Below are positions 1 through 8,990 of a stretch of DNA of 64,000 nucleotides, piece after piece. The position numbers and the translations under genes were made by a program. The notes beneath the pieces were generated by a model. The model had not been told where the DNA came from. It made no database searches and saw nothing but the letters and a program-made list of their open reading frames with translations. How positions within the stretch are numbered: the first letter of the stretch is position 1; every line of letters starts with the position of its first letter. Source of the DNA: Clostridium collagenovorans DSM 3089 (GTDB taxonomy: Bacteria > Bacillota > Clostridia > Clostridiales > Clostridiaceae); the NCBI RefSeq assembly GCF_900130005.1, contig NZ_FQXP01000004.1, forward strand, positions 322,703-386,702. The letters are read 5' to 3'.

Positions 1-821
1 GTTGTTGGACCGATTAAAATTGCTATAGCACAGAGACCTACAGCTAAAATTAGGTTTATATTTGATAATATTTTAACACCTTTTCCAATACCACTAAGAG
101 CAGAGGCTATAAAAAGAGCTGTAGTTATAGCAATGATAATCATCTGTACATATATATTTTTAGGTATATCAAATAGATAAGTTAAACCACCATTTATTTG
201 AATAGCTCCAAACCCTAAAGTAGTTGCAACACCTATAACAGTAGAGAAAATAGTTATGCTATCAATTGTAGTACCTACTATACCATCAGTCTTATTTCCA
301 AATAGAGGTTTTAAAGTTACAGATATTAGAGATTTCTCTTTTTTTCTAAATTTGAAGTAAGCAAGAGCTAATCCTACAATACCATATATAGACCAAGCGT
401 GAATTCCCCAATGGAAAAAGGTATATTTAAATGCTTCTGCAAGTGCAAAATCTGTTTCGGCATTCATTGATGGAGTTGAAATAGCATAATGTGATAATGG
501 TTCTGCTGCACCCCAAAATATTAAACCAATACCCATACCCGCGGAAAAAAGCATAGCTAGCCACGAAATTTTAGAGTGTTCGGGTTTTGAATCAGGATCA
601 CCAAGGCGTATTTGACCTATAGGACTAAAAATTAAGAATAAACATAAAAAAACTATTAAGGTTACTAATAATAAATAGTACCACCCTAAATTTGTACCAA
701 TTATCTCTCTTATTTCGTTAGTAGTGTTTAGAAAAATATTAGGGAAAAGTAATGCAAAAGATACAGTAATGCTAACTAATATTAATGATAGCCAAAATAC
801 TTTTGTTAATTTGTTTTTCAA
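1..821 (-). CDS. BCCT-family betaine/carnitine/choline transporter (3' part cut by window)
   Basis: Secondary transporter for compatible solutes such as glycine betaine, in the cytoplasmic membrane. My reverse-strand translation is open from a TTG at 821 to the window edge (273 residues of a family usually near 500). The TTG is chosen because AAGGAGAGG lies 7 nt upstream. Family signatures are clear: MGIGLIFWGAAEPLSHY near residue 100 and FHWGIHAWSIYG near residue 140, with several hydrophobic segments. The substrate cannot be fixed from the sequence. It is a single gene facing away from the Rrf2 regulator. Confidence 0.9.
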   Translation of the reverse strand, partial: MKNKLTKVFWLSLILVSITVSFALLFPNIFLNTTNEIREIIGTNLGWYYLLLVTLIVFLCLFLIFSPIGQIRLGDPDSKPEHSKISWLAMLFSAGMGIGLIFWGAAEPLSHYAISTPSMNAETDFALAEAFKYTFFHWGIHAWSIYGIVGLALAYFKFRKKEKSLISVTLKPLFGNKTDGIVGTTIDSITIFSTVIGVATTLGFGAIQINGGLTYLFDIPKNIYVQMIIIAITTALFIASALSGIGKGVKILSNINLILAVGLCAIAILIGPT

Positions 822-922
822 AGAAAACCTCTCCTTTTGATATTTTTGTGAAATCAAAAACTTTAATAGTTATATAGTATACAACTTCCTATTTTTTATG
901 CTATAAGATTCAAGTAATAAAG

Positions 923-1163
923 TTAATATAAGTTTCAATTAACAATCTATATTTTGAATTTGAACTAGGTTTATTTAATAAGAGTTAATTCTAAATATGA
1001 TGAATACTTATTATTTAAGGGGGAGTGCTTACTAATAATAAGTAAAAATATTAATACATATATTCTACTAAAGAATAGTCGTTCTATTTAGATATAAGGT
1101 TCATTATAGAATAAATTTAATAATTAATATAAATGTAGAATATTAATTATAACCTATATATAA
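923..1163. repeat. Compact (empty) copy of an inverted-repeat element
   Basis: A non-coding stretch of about 240 bp. Its outer ends (923-943 and 1143-1163) are imperfect inverted repeats of the type TATAAGyTTyAATTAA. Positions 1087-1149 match the reverse complement of 2203-2265 with one mismatch. Positions 928-1016 match the reverse complement of about 3990-4081 with scattered mismatches. The part between (about 1038-1086) resembles 2266-2304 inverted. It is therefore the same element as 2192-4082 without the gene. Confidence 0.7.
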
Positions 1164-1494
1164 GTTATTTAAGGTGGTTGTTTTTATAGGATTTAATGAA
1201 AATGTTGTTTATAATTATTCTTTATTCGTAACATAAATAAAGAATGAAGAAAATAAGGTCAAATAAAACACATAATAAAGTTTGAAAAACTTCTATGATC
1301 TTTAAGCTTTGATTAAGAATAATTAAAGTTAATGTTATAATTAATATAGGTTGATTATATAAGGTATAATTAATTTTTATACGGAGACTTAGATTCACTT
1401 AATAATGAATATAGTCTTTTAATAAGATAAAAGATTTATTAGAATGTGTATAATGGAATTGATAGATTTTACAAATAAATTAGGAGAAAAGACT
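1164..1494. other. Intergenic region upstream of the Rrf2-type regulator
   Basis: No open reading frame of note. It must hold the promoter of the regulator, but I see no convincing -35/-10 pair. TATAAT-like strings occur around 1367-1375. No clear operator was recognised. Confidence 0.4.
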
Positions 1495-1890
1495 ATGCAA
1501 TTATCAAAATTTACGGATTATTCCTTTAGAACTTTAATATATTTAGCAAAGAATGTACATAAGAATTGTACAGTGGATGAATTAGCAAAGGAACTAGATA
1601 TATCAAAGGATCATTTGAAAAAGGTGGTACATAAATTAGCTAAAACAGATTATATCATTTCAACTAAGGGTAGAAATGGTGGATTAAAGTTAGGTTTAGA
1701 TTCGGGGAAGATAAATTTAGGCGAAGTTCTAAAGTTAACTGAGGAAAACTTAAATTTAGTTGAATGTATGAATGAATCTGATTCTTGTCCACTTATGAAG
1801 GATGGATGTAAGTTAAAAGGTCTTATATCAAAGTCTTTAAAGGTATTTATAAAGGAAATGGAACAGTATACCTTAGAGGATATTTTGTAG
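1495..1890 (+). CDS. Rrf2-family transcriptional regulator, NsrR-like
   Basis: A 131-residue winged-helix regulator. The N-terminus MQLSKFTDYSFRTLIYLA is typical of Rrf2/NsrR proteins. The C-terminal part has three cysteines (C-x7-C-x5-C, in CMNESDSC and the following CKLK) placed as in NsrR, where they bind an Fe-S cluster that senses nitric oxide. The ATG at 1495 is preferred over 1444 because AGGAGAAAAG precedes it and the family start aligns there. The cluster type and target genes are inference. It stands alone, followed by a strong terminator. Confidence 0.85.
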   Translation: MQLSKFTDYSFRTLIYLAKNVHKNCTVDELAKELDISKDHLKKVVHKLAKTDYIISTKGRNGGLKLGLDSGKINLGEVLKLTEENLNLVECMNESDSCPLMKDGCKLKGLISKSLKVFIKEMEQYTLEDIL

Positions 1891-2046
1891 CTTAGAAATA
1901 ATATAGTAGAATATTAAAAACAAGGCTAGTAATAGTCAGTTTAATTTGAAGTAGAGATATTATTTTTTAAAAATATATAATAAAGTGTAATAAATCATAA
2001 AGAGTTTTAATATAAATAAATTAAATATAAACAATAAAAATATAGC

Positions 2047-2100
2047 AAAACCCTAAGAAGATATAAGTTTAAAACTTAGATTTTCTTAGGGTATTTTTTT
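2047..2100 (+). terminator. Rho-independent terminator after the Rrf2 gene
   Basis: The outer stem ACCCTAAGAA/TTCTTAGGGT and the inner stem AAGTTT/AAACTT are followed by a run of seven T. Confidence 0.85.
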
Positions 2101-2191
2101 ATGGATGAAGTAATTAAAGTATAGAAGATAATAGAATAATAAACTTAGGTCTTCATTATGCATTAAGTGCTTTTCAAAAGTCTAATTATAA

Positions 2192-4082
2192 TATATAAGC
2201 TTTAATTAATATTCTACATTTATATTAATTATTAAATTTATTCTATAATGAACCTTCTATCTAAAAATAATGAAGATTTTTTATTAGAATATATATACTT
2301 ATTTTTAACTTAAGTTTTCTTTTATAAGCTTCATAAAGTTATCTGGAGTTGTTATTTTAACCTTTGGATTTTCATTTAATTTATTTATAACATCATTTAT
2401 ATTATCCATGTTATTACTCCAGACATGAACATAAACAAAGGTATATGTATTAGGGTCATTTAATTTTGTATGACCTTCATTAATTCTGTTATTTATATTA
2501 GAGATAAGATTAGCCTCATCCTCTAAGCCTCCCCAAAGTAAATCTCTACAAGAAACTATTGGTTTATTATTAGACCACCTTATTTCACCATTGTAAGTAT
2601 TATGCTTATAATAGTTAAGATAAAATAGTCCATTTATATTAGATTGACAGGTGTATTTATCCCAAAGCTTATTATCATAAAAGGATTCATCATCTAAGAT
2701 TAGTACATACTTCTGATCTACTTTTTCCATATAGTTATTTAATCTTTTAGTATAGGAGTCTAGTTTACTAAAGGGAAATTTGCTAGGATACATATACCCA
2801 TTTCCAGAGGGGGCAACTACAAAGTTGTCGGTGAAATCTCTGCTAATAGGACTCTTGTAATATCTTTCAAAGACTGTAGGAGCTAAATAATAAAGCGAAG
2901 GATTTAAGGACCATCCTAAATTAAACTTACCTCTGTAAGGTGAGCCAAACCAATTTTTATTATTATAGTTACTTCCAAGTAGCCATTGCTGATTATCCCC
3001 ATCTGACATAATGAAGGTAATATAATGATATCCATCTTCATCCTTAATGGAGGGTGAAGTTTGCTGTTTTTGAGGCGTTGATGGAAAGGCGCTTAAGGTG
3101 GAAAGATTATATGACCAATCAGCTGCAACCATATCCACTCCATATTTAGAGCAAAGAGATACATTTTCATGTTCATCTGGTCCCCAACCTAAAACAACTC
3201 CATTTTCATTCATGGAACTAAAAATTTTATCTCTTAAGTCATGGTTATTGACTTCATTTTCATAAAAAACTAAGGATTTAGATAAAAGAGCATAATCTCT
3301 TAAGGGCGTAGTTTTATCAGGAGATAACTCTATTACTGTAGAATGATTTAAGCCAGAGTTCCAAAGTGTATCATAAGCCCAAGATTTATCTGTGAATTTA
3401 CAATCCTTAATTAAATTAGTTATGCCATGAGACTTAACAGTGTCTTCTATAGAGCCTTCAATAACAATTGCATCATTTAATCCAGCAAGACTACAAGCAT
3501 TGTTAATTGAACATGGATTTCCAGTATCATAAAGAATATATCCCTTAATATCTCCTCTGAATTTCTTCAAGAGTTTCCAAGGGTTAGTGATAATTTCATA
3601 TTTGATTTTGTGATGATATTTTAAATCCTTTAACCAAACTTCATAATCAGGCTCATTAGAAGGAAGAATATAAATTTGTTTTTTACTCTTATTTGAAATA
3701 ATTCCTTGTAGCGTAGCTATCATAACCTGCTCTGCTTTAGTCATGTCCTTTTCACTGATTACATAAAGTCTTTTAGGGATTATAGAATTTTTTATATAAC
3801 CATTATTAGAATCTGGATTTGAAGAAGTAGCGTTAATATTATTTGTAGCATGGTCATAAAATGAATCTGCAAAACATGGGGTAAAGCTAAAAATATAAAT
3901 TATTATTAGTGATAAGATAAAAAATTGCTTCTTAAAGCTTTTCATTAATAAAATCCTCCTGTAGATATGTTATAAATCTTATATGTATTTCAATAATGAA
4001 TATTTATCATATTTAGAATTAATTATTATTAAATAAAGTTAACTCTAAATTAAAGTGTAGATCGTTAATTGAAGCTTATATA
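2192..4082. repeat. Gene-bearing copy of the inverted-repeat element
   Basis: Bounded by 18-bp terminal inverted repeats: 2192-2209 (TATATAAGCTTTAATTAA) and 4065-4082, whose reverse complement differs at one base. Inside lie the two arms shared with 923-1163, split by the gene at 2305-3945. No transposase is present. A mobile origin is therefore inference; an inverted duplication followed by gene loss or gain is the alternative. Confidence 0.6.
2305..3945 (-). CDS. Secreted GxGYxYP-domain protein
   Basis: A 546-residue exported protein. Residues 1-26 form a signal peptide (KK, long hydrophobic core, PCFA). The motif APSGNGYMYPSKF in the second half is the GxGYxYP signature that names a family of putative glycan-processing proteins, whose activity is not established. 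A conserved aspartate-rich stretch, YHYITFIMSDGDNQQW, lies before it. AGGAGG sits correctly before the ATG. It is monocistronic and lies entirely inside the inverted-repeat element, so its presence may vary between strains. Confidence 0.8.
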   Translation of the reverse strand: MKSFKKQFFILSLIIIYIFSFTPCFADSFYDHATNNINATSSNPDSNNGYIKNSIIPKRLYVISEKDMTKAEQVMIATLQGIISNKSKKQIYILPSNEPDYEVWLKDLKYHHKIKYEIITNPWKLLKKFRGDIKGYILYDTGNPCSINNACSLAGLNDAIVIEGSIEDTVKSHGITNLIKDCKFTDKSWAYDTLWNSGLNHSTVIELSPDKTTPLRDYALLSKSLVFYENEVNNHDLRDKIFSSMNENGVVLGWGPDEHENVSLCSKYGVDMVAADWSYNLSTLSAFPSTPQKQQTSPSIKDEDGYHYITFIMSDGDNQQWLLGSNYNNKNWFGSPYRGKFNLGWSLNPSLYYLAPTVFERYYKSPISRDFTDNFVVAPSGNGYMYPSKFPFSKLDSYTKRLNNYMEKVDQKYVLILDDESFYDNKLWDKYTCQSNINGLFYLNYYKHNTYNGEIRWSNNKPIVSCRDLLWGGLEDEANLISNINNRINEGHTKLNDPNTYTFVYVHVWSNNMDNINDVINKLNENPKVKITTPDNFMKLIKENLS

Positions 4083-4140
4083 TTTAAAGAAAGAACCCTT
4101 AATATGGTACAATTAAATTTAATTACTGAATAAATTAGAA

Positions 4141-4162
4141 TATATATATATATATATATATA
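4141..4162. repeat. (TA)11 microsatellite
   Basis: Eleven uninterrupted TA units between the GxGYxYP gene region and the cyclase terminator. It lies just outside the right end of the inverted-repeat element. Confidence 0.9.
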
Positions 4163-4283
4163 AATCCCACTAATGTAAGTAAGTTATTCTAATTTCTATA
4201 AAATAAGAAGAACATTGAATAAAAGTGTATATAACTATAAAAAATATATAAATAGAATGGAAATAACATTATGTAATATTAAG

Positions 4284-4330
4284 TAAAATAAAAAAGAGAT
4301 ATTGTATAAAAGCATATATACAATATCCCT
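4284..4330 (-). terminator. Terminator of the diguanylate cyclase gene
   Basis: On the minus strand GATATTGTATA pairs with TATACAATATC (4317-4327 with 4298-4308), followed by a T-rich tract (complement of 4285-4296). Confidence 0.75.
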
Positions 4331-4352
4331 TAAGGATGTAATTATTAAGTTG

Positions 4353-5975
4353 TTAAGGTAAATCCGTATATGTAACTTTATTTCTACCAGATTCCTTTGA
4401 TTTATATAAATTATTATCTGCCAATTTAAATATATCATTTGTTTGCTTTGAGTGAGCAACACCTAAGCTAATAGTCACAGAAATATTGTTGTCTAAGGGC
4501 ATATGCTCTATTTCAAACCTTAAAACTTCAGCAATTTTAACCACTTCATCTAGGGTTCTATCCCTACATAAGACACAAAATTCTTCTCCGCCGTATCTAA
4601 AGACATCTTCATTTTTACTTAGCTTAGTTTTTATCTTAGAAGAAAGTTCTTTTAATACAATATCTCCAAAGTCATGACCAAAGTCATCATTAATTGCTTT
4701 GAAGTGATCTATATCTATAATTAGTAGACCTAAATTTTTAATTGTAGATATAGATTTTTTGTAATCTAAATTAAATTTTCGCCTATTATATATTTGAGTT
4801 AATTCATCTATTTCAGTTTGGATTTTAGAGTTTCTTGCGTATACAGAAACTATTACTAAAATAATGGATAAAGCTAGTATGATAAAGATAAACTTTATAA
4901 CAACTTTTAATTGAGTTTCTTTAGAATCCATAACATCAAACTTTGCTTCACAGGAGTTTATAATAAAATCTACAAATATGTGATTCTTATTGTTAATCAT
5001 GTTATTAAGTTCTTTTAGCATTTCAGTTTCGAAAAGTTTAATTTCATCTATTGAGTCTTCCGTTGAAGAAATCTGTAATACTCTCAATATAGAATTCATA
5101 TAAGTACGTTTTGTTTCGTTGCTACCTTCAAGGTCGCATAATTCAAAAAGCTCTTTAGAGGACTCGATTCCCTTGCTTATATAACCTTCAGATATTTGAA
5201 TCTGAGATATAAGAGACAAATATGGTATTTGAAGATTAAAAGCTAAGTTTATATCATTAAATACAGGATTGTTTTCAATTTCATGGATACCTTTTTCAAT
5301 ATCTGCTAATATAGATTTAGCCTCCGATACTTTCCCTTCATAAAAAAGAGATCTAGCCTTTGATAAAGATAAAGATAATAAATCCATTTGATGAAATCTA
5401 CGTTTAGGATTAGTGTAATTAAGTGCAACTTCAATAGTTTCTAGAGCTTCCTTGGTTCTATAAGTTTTAGAATAAAGTTCTGCAAGATTTATATTAGCAT
5501 ATAAATTAACAGCATTCCTATCATTTTCATTATCAAACTGCAAGGATAATGCATGCTTTATTGAATCTTCAGCTATATCATAAGCTCCTAAATCTGAAAA
5601 TACATTAGATAAATCAATTAATACAGAAGCACAAGTCATATTATCCCCTAATTTTTTAGAGAGATAAATGGTTTCTATTGCATACTCTAGTCCATTAATA
5701 TAATCAAAGTTTATTAAATAAGTAGTACTTATCATTTTTAATACTGTAAGTTGCTGATTTTTACTTAAAAATCGTCTTTCATTTAAAAGGTTGGTTAAAT
5801 TCTTTATTGTTTGATCTCTTGATTCTTTAGTATCTATTTTCAGAGAAGTTATATTTTTCTCAATAAGTTTAGAATTTTTAATCAATATTCCTGTAAAAGA
5901 AAACGCACTAACAATAAAAGAAAGAAAAATCACGATAAATATAAATGTTTTTACGCTAAACTTATATTTTTCCAT
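4353..5975 (-). CDS. Membrane-bound GGDEF diguanylate cyclase with TPR-like sensor region
   Basis: A 540-residue protein that should make cyclic di-GMP from two GTP. Order: a membrane helix at about 8-28; an extracytoplasmic all-helical region to about 350 that looks like TPR repeats (for example ASVLIDLSNVFSDLGAYDIA); a second membrane helix at about 357-379; then a GGDEF domain with GGEEF near 463-467 and DIDHFKAINDDFGHDFGD upstream. The allosteric RxxD site usually found just before this motif reads KNED, so product inhibition may be lost. No EAL domain. The Shine-Dalgarno is poor for this ATG. Confidence 0.9.
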   Translation of the reverse strand: MEKYKFSVKTFIFIVIFLSFIVSAFSFTGILIKNSKLIEKNITSLKIDTKESRDQTIKNLTNLLNERRFLSKNQQLTVLKMISTTYLINFDYINGLEYAIETIYLSKKLGDNMTCASVLIDLSNVFSDLGAYDIAEDSIKHALSLQFDNENDRNAVNLYANINLAELYSKTYRTKEALETIEVALNYTNPKRRFHQMDLLSLSLSKARSLFYEGKVSEAKSILADIEKGIHEIENNPVFNDINLAFNLQIPYLSLISQIQISEGYISKGIESSKELFELCDLEGSNETKRTYMNSILRVLQISSTEDSIDEIKLFETEMLKELNNMINNKNHIFVDFIINSCEAKFDVMDSKETQLKVVIKFIFIILALSIILVIVSVYARNSKIQTEIDELTQIYNRRKFNLDYKKSISTIKNLGLLIIDIDHFKAINDDFGHDFGDIVLKELSSKIKTKLSKNEDVFRYGGEEFCVLCRDRTLDEVVKIAEVLRFEIEHMPLDNNISVTISLGVAHSKQTNDIFKLADNNLYKSKESGRNKVTYTDLP

Positions 5976-6402
5976 ATAGTTTTTATTTATTTCCTTTCAT
6001 AGTTTAATATAAAAATATATATTTAAGCATAACTTATTTCCAATGGAAATGAATAATTATTAAAGGAAAATATTATTTTTTCTATATAAAAGTGAGGTTA
6101 AATCGGTTTAATTCCATGAGGAAATTTGAAATGTTGAAAATAATACCTAAAGTTATACCTTAAATATAATTACATTATTTCTTTCATAATAATGCACTTA
6201 GAAGTTAATTATATATTAAATATTAATGCTTGTCTAACAATTTACATAATATTTTATCGATTATTCAAAATAGTGCATAAACTCTAGGATTTGCTACTAA
6301 ATTTAACTTTAAATAAGGAGAAATAAAAAAGTGTGAAATACAAAATAAGTTGACTATGGTAAAAAATATAGCAATATAAAATTGACTTAAATTAGTCAGT
6401 TT
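5976..6402. other. Intergenic region between the cyclase and a permease remnant
   Basis: No gene recognised. Near 6318 there is an AAGGAG followed by a GTG that is stopped at once. Near 6382-6400 lies a short dyad, TGACTtaaatTAGTCA, of the kind bound by TetR-type repressors. Both may be leftovers of the operon to which the 6403 fragment belonged. Confidence 0.4.
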
Positions 6403-6702
6403 TTGAAAAGAGTAGAGGAAGAAAATCTTCTTCAAGTAAACATAATCACGAAAACTATGTATATTGTTTTATTTCAGATGGTAATAGAGCTGGTATTAGG
6501 TATTCCAGTAGGAAATGTATTTTTAAATATGTATGTAAAGGTTGCATCTACTTCAAATTTTCAATATAAAGCACATTTAACTATGGCATCTTTAATAATT
6601 TCCTTAGGAGTTACCATAGGATGTTCTTTAATTATAAATATGATAGTTTGTAGAAAGGTGAGAAAAATAGATATGGTAGAGGCATTAAAATCCGTGGAAT
6701 AA
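6403..6702 (+). pseudogene. C-terminal remnant of an FtsX/MacB-type ABC permease
   Basis: 99 codons from a TTG without a ribosome site. Two hydrophobic segments, and the ending RKVRKIDMVEALKSVE, which is the typical C-terminus of FtsX-like permeases (compare the family pattern P-x-E-A-L-R-x-V/E). Full-length permeases have hundreds more residues and nothing upstream supplies them, so this is read as a decayed gene. Confidence 0.7.
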
Positions 6703-6710
6703 AAATAATA

Positions 6711-6738
6711 TTGACAAAATATTTAAAGTTACTATATT
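6711..6738 (+). promoter_or_regulatory. Promoter of the mutS2-like gene
   Basis: TTGACA at 6711-6716, a 16-nt spacer and TATATT at 6733-6738. This predicts a leader transcript of about 300 nt before the gene at 7054. Confidence 0.65.
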
Positions 6739-6765
6739 ATAGTATCATGATAGATTTTAATATAA

Positions 6766-6986
6766 AGTGAGGGAATTTTGTGAGTGTTTAGTATCTAAAA
6801 TAGGTAATTTAATATTAGTTCTAAAAAATGGGGGTTTTATACCTTTATTTCTTATGGAATTAATTGTTTGTAATTAAAACTATTTAAGATACAAGTCCAC
6901 GAATTTGCTTCCTAAAGGTAATAGTATTACCTTTATTAGTGTCGAACTTTAAGCTGTGGGATTATGTGTCCACAGCTTTTTATTTT
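6766..6986 (+). promoter_or_regulatory. Attenuator-like leader with a three-codon uORF and terminator
   Basis: AGTGAGGG followed by GTG AGT GTT TAG (6780-6791) forms a minimal uORF with a good ribosome site. Its stop overlaps the 5' arm of a 13-bp stem, 6791-6803 with 6880-6892 (one mismatch). A hairpin AAAGGTAAT/ATTACCTTT (6914-6934) follows, then a terminator AAGCTGTGG/CCACAGCTT (6951-6978) with a T-run. The segment GTCCAC at 6895-6900 could pair with the GTGGG of the terminator. The layout fits ribosome-dependent attenuation. No known riboswitch consensus or T-box sequence was recognised. Confidence 0.6.
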
Positions 6987-7053
6987 TGTAGAAATAAGAT
7001 CTATCAGGATTCGGTGACTTGTAATGTAATAAAATTAAAGGTGGTATAAGGAA

Positions 7054-8937
7054 ATGAACAAAACTACATTAGAGAAGTTACATTACTATGAATTAAAGGA
7101 AATAGTAAAGTTATATTGTGTTAGTGGATTAGGCAAGAGATTAATTGATAAATTAGAACCAAGTTCAAATATAAGAGTTGTTAATAAGAGATTAGATGAA
7201 ACTTCAGAGGCAAGAAAGCTTTTAGATGCTTCTTATGTTATACCCTTAGAAGGGATATTTAATGTTAATCCACTTATTGAAAAGATTGAAAAGGGAGCTT
7301 CTTTAGAACCAGCAGATTTAACTATGATGTCAAACTTTTTAAGGGGATGCAGAAAGGTTAAGGGTTTCATGAAGGATAAGGAGTATTATGCACCTAACTT
7401 AAATATCTATAGTGAAAATATTTCGGACCTTAGCTACATTGAGGAAGAAATAAATTTATCAATAAGAGGGTCTATAGTGGATTCTAATGCAAGTAAAGAG
7501 CTTAAGAAAATAAGAAGGCATATTGATATATGTGAAGATAAGATAAAAGAAAAGTTAGATAAATTCCTTAAAAGTGCTGGAAATAAGGAGTATATTCAAG
7601 AATTTTTCATAAGCAAGCGTAATGAAAAGTACACTATACCAATTAAATCAGAGTATAAGAATAAGGTACAAGGAAGCATTATAGAGACATCCTCAAAGGG
7701 GACTACTGTTTTCATGGAGCCTAGTGTAATATCTCGATATACAACAGAACTTAGCATATTAAAAGCTGAGGAAAGTGTTGAGGAATATAGGATATTAGCA
7801 GTTTTAACAGAAATGTTATTTGAGAAAATAAGAGAATTAAAAATGAATATAGAGGTTATATCTGAGTATGATATGATTTGTGCAAAGGCTAAATATAGTA
7901 AAGAAGTTCAAGGCATTAAGCCTAAATTAAATGAAAGAGGATATATTAAAATTAATAAGGGAAAATATCCTCTTATTGAGAATAGCGTTCCTTTAGATTT
8001 TGAAATTGGAGAAGACTACAGAAGCTTAATAATAACTGGTCCTAATGCAGGTGGGAAAACCATAGTGCTAAAAACTCTTGGATTATTAACTTTAGCAGTA
8101 CAATCAGGATTTCATATATGTGCAAAGGAAGGAACGGAGATTGCAGTGTTTAATAAGGTCTTTGTAGATATTGGAGATAATCAAAGTATTACTAATGCCT
8201 TAAGTACTTTCTCATCTCATGTTAAGAACTTAGCAGAAATAATAAAGGAAAGTTCTAAATCTACTTTATTGTTATTTGATGAAATAGGAAGTGGAACAGA
8301 ACCTAATGAGGGATCAGCTTTAGCTATTGCAATATTAGAAGAATTATATCATAAGGGATGTATAACTATTGCAACAACACACTACGGAGAAATAAAAAAT
8401 TTCTCAGAACAACATCCAGACTTTGAAAATGCAGCTATGGAATTTGAAAAGGAGAGCCTTGAGCCTTTATATAAACTTAGCATAGGTAAGGTTGGAAATA
8501 GTAATGCCTTATATATTTCTAAAAAGATGGGAATATATGATTCAATTTTAAAAAGAGCTAAGGATTATATGGATAGTAAAAGCTATAATTATGACTTAGT
8601 AAGCAATAGCAAAGTTATTAAGGATAAAGTGGAGAGTAAAATTGATGATATATATAAATACTCAATTGGAGATAAGGTGATTCTTTTAGACAATAATGAA
8701 AGTGCCATTGTATATAAAGAAATGGATAAATTAAATAATGTAACTGTATTATACAAAAATCAATTCATAGAAGTTAACTATAAAAGAATGAAATTAGAGA
8801 TAAAAGCAAGTGAACTTTATCCAGAGGATTATGATTTAAACCAACTCTTTGTAAGTTATAAAGAGCGAAAATTAGAACGAGATATAGAAAGAGGATCAAA
8901 GAAAGCCTTAAAGAAAATAAGAAAAGAAAGCATGTAA
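7054..8937 (+). CDS. MutS2-like ATPase lacking the Smr domain
   Basis: A 627-residue MutS-family protein. Residues 1-300 are the lever/core helices of MutS2. The ATPase has Walker A GPNAGGKT (about 329-336) and Walker B LLLFDEIGSGTEP (about 404-416), then ATTHYGEIK. A KOW-like segment (YSIGDKVILL... near 540) follows. The C-terminus stops in a basic tail where canonical MutS2 continues into an Smr nuclease domain, so it is about 150 residues shorter. Bacillus MutS2 acts on collided ribosomes, and other MutS2 proteins suppress recombination. Which role applies here is open. It is behind an attenuator-like leader. Confidence 0.9.
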   Translation: MNKTTLEKLHYYELKEIVKLYCVSGLGKRLIDKLEPSSNIRVVNKRLDETSEARKLLDASYVIPLEGIFNVNPLIEKIEKGASLEPADLTMMSNFLRGCRKVKGFMKDKEYYAPNLNIYSENISDLSYIEEEINLSIRGSIVDSNASKELKKIRRHIDICEDKIKEKLDKFLKSAGNKEYIQEFFISKRNEKYTIPIKSEYKNKVQGSIIETSSKGTTVFMEPSVISRYTTELSILKAEESVEEYRILAVLTEMLFEKIRELKMNIEVISEYDMICAKAKYSKEVQGIKPKLNERGYIKINKGKYPLIENSVPLDFEIGEDYRSLIITGPNAGGKTIVLKTLGLLTLAVQSGFHICAKEGTEIAVFNKVFVDIGDNQSITNALSTFSSHVKNLAEIIKESSKSTLLLFDEIGSGTEPNEGSALAIAILEELYHKGCITIATTHYGEIKNFSEQHPDFENAAMEFEKESLEPLYKLSIGKVGNSNALYISKKMGIYDSILKRAKDYMDSKSYNYDLVSNSKVIKDKVESKIDDIYKYSIGDKVILLDNNESAIVYKEMDKLNNVTVLYKNQFIEVNYKRMKLEIKASELYPEDYDLNQLFVSYKERKLERDIERGSKKALKKIRKESM

Positions 8938-8990
8938 CAAAGACTTTAAGAAAAAGTAAAAAATTATAGGAATCTAGCATTAATAAATTT

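Noticed and set aside
4235..4462. A 75-codon minus-strand ORF over the cyclase terminator
   Set aside because: It overlaps the end of the cyclase and its terminator, has AT-biased low-complexity composition and no ribosome site.
6828..6863. An 11-codon ORF in the mutS2 leader (MGVLYLYFLWN)
   Set aside because: No ribosome site precedes its ATG. The three-codon GTG uORF at 6780 has one and is better placed.
6766..6986. T-box or known metabolite riboswitch before the mutS2-like gene
   Set aside because: The T-box sequence and the conserved cores of the common riboswitches are absent, and the gene is not metabolic.
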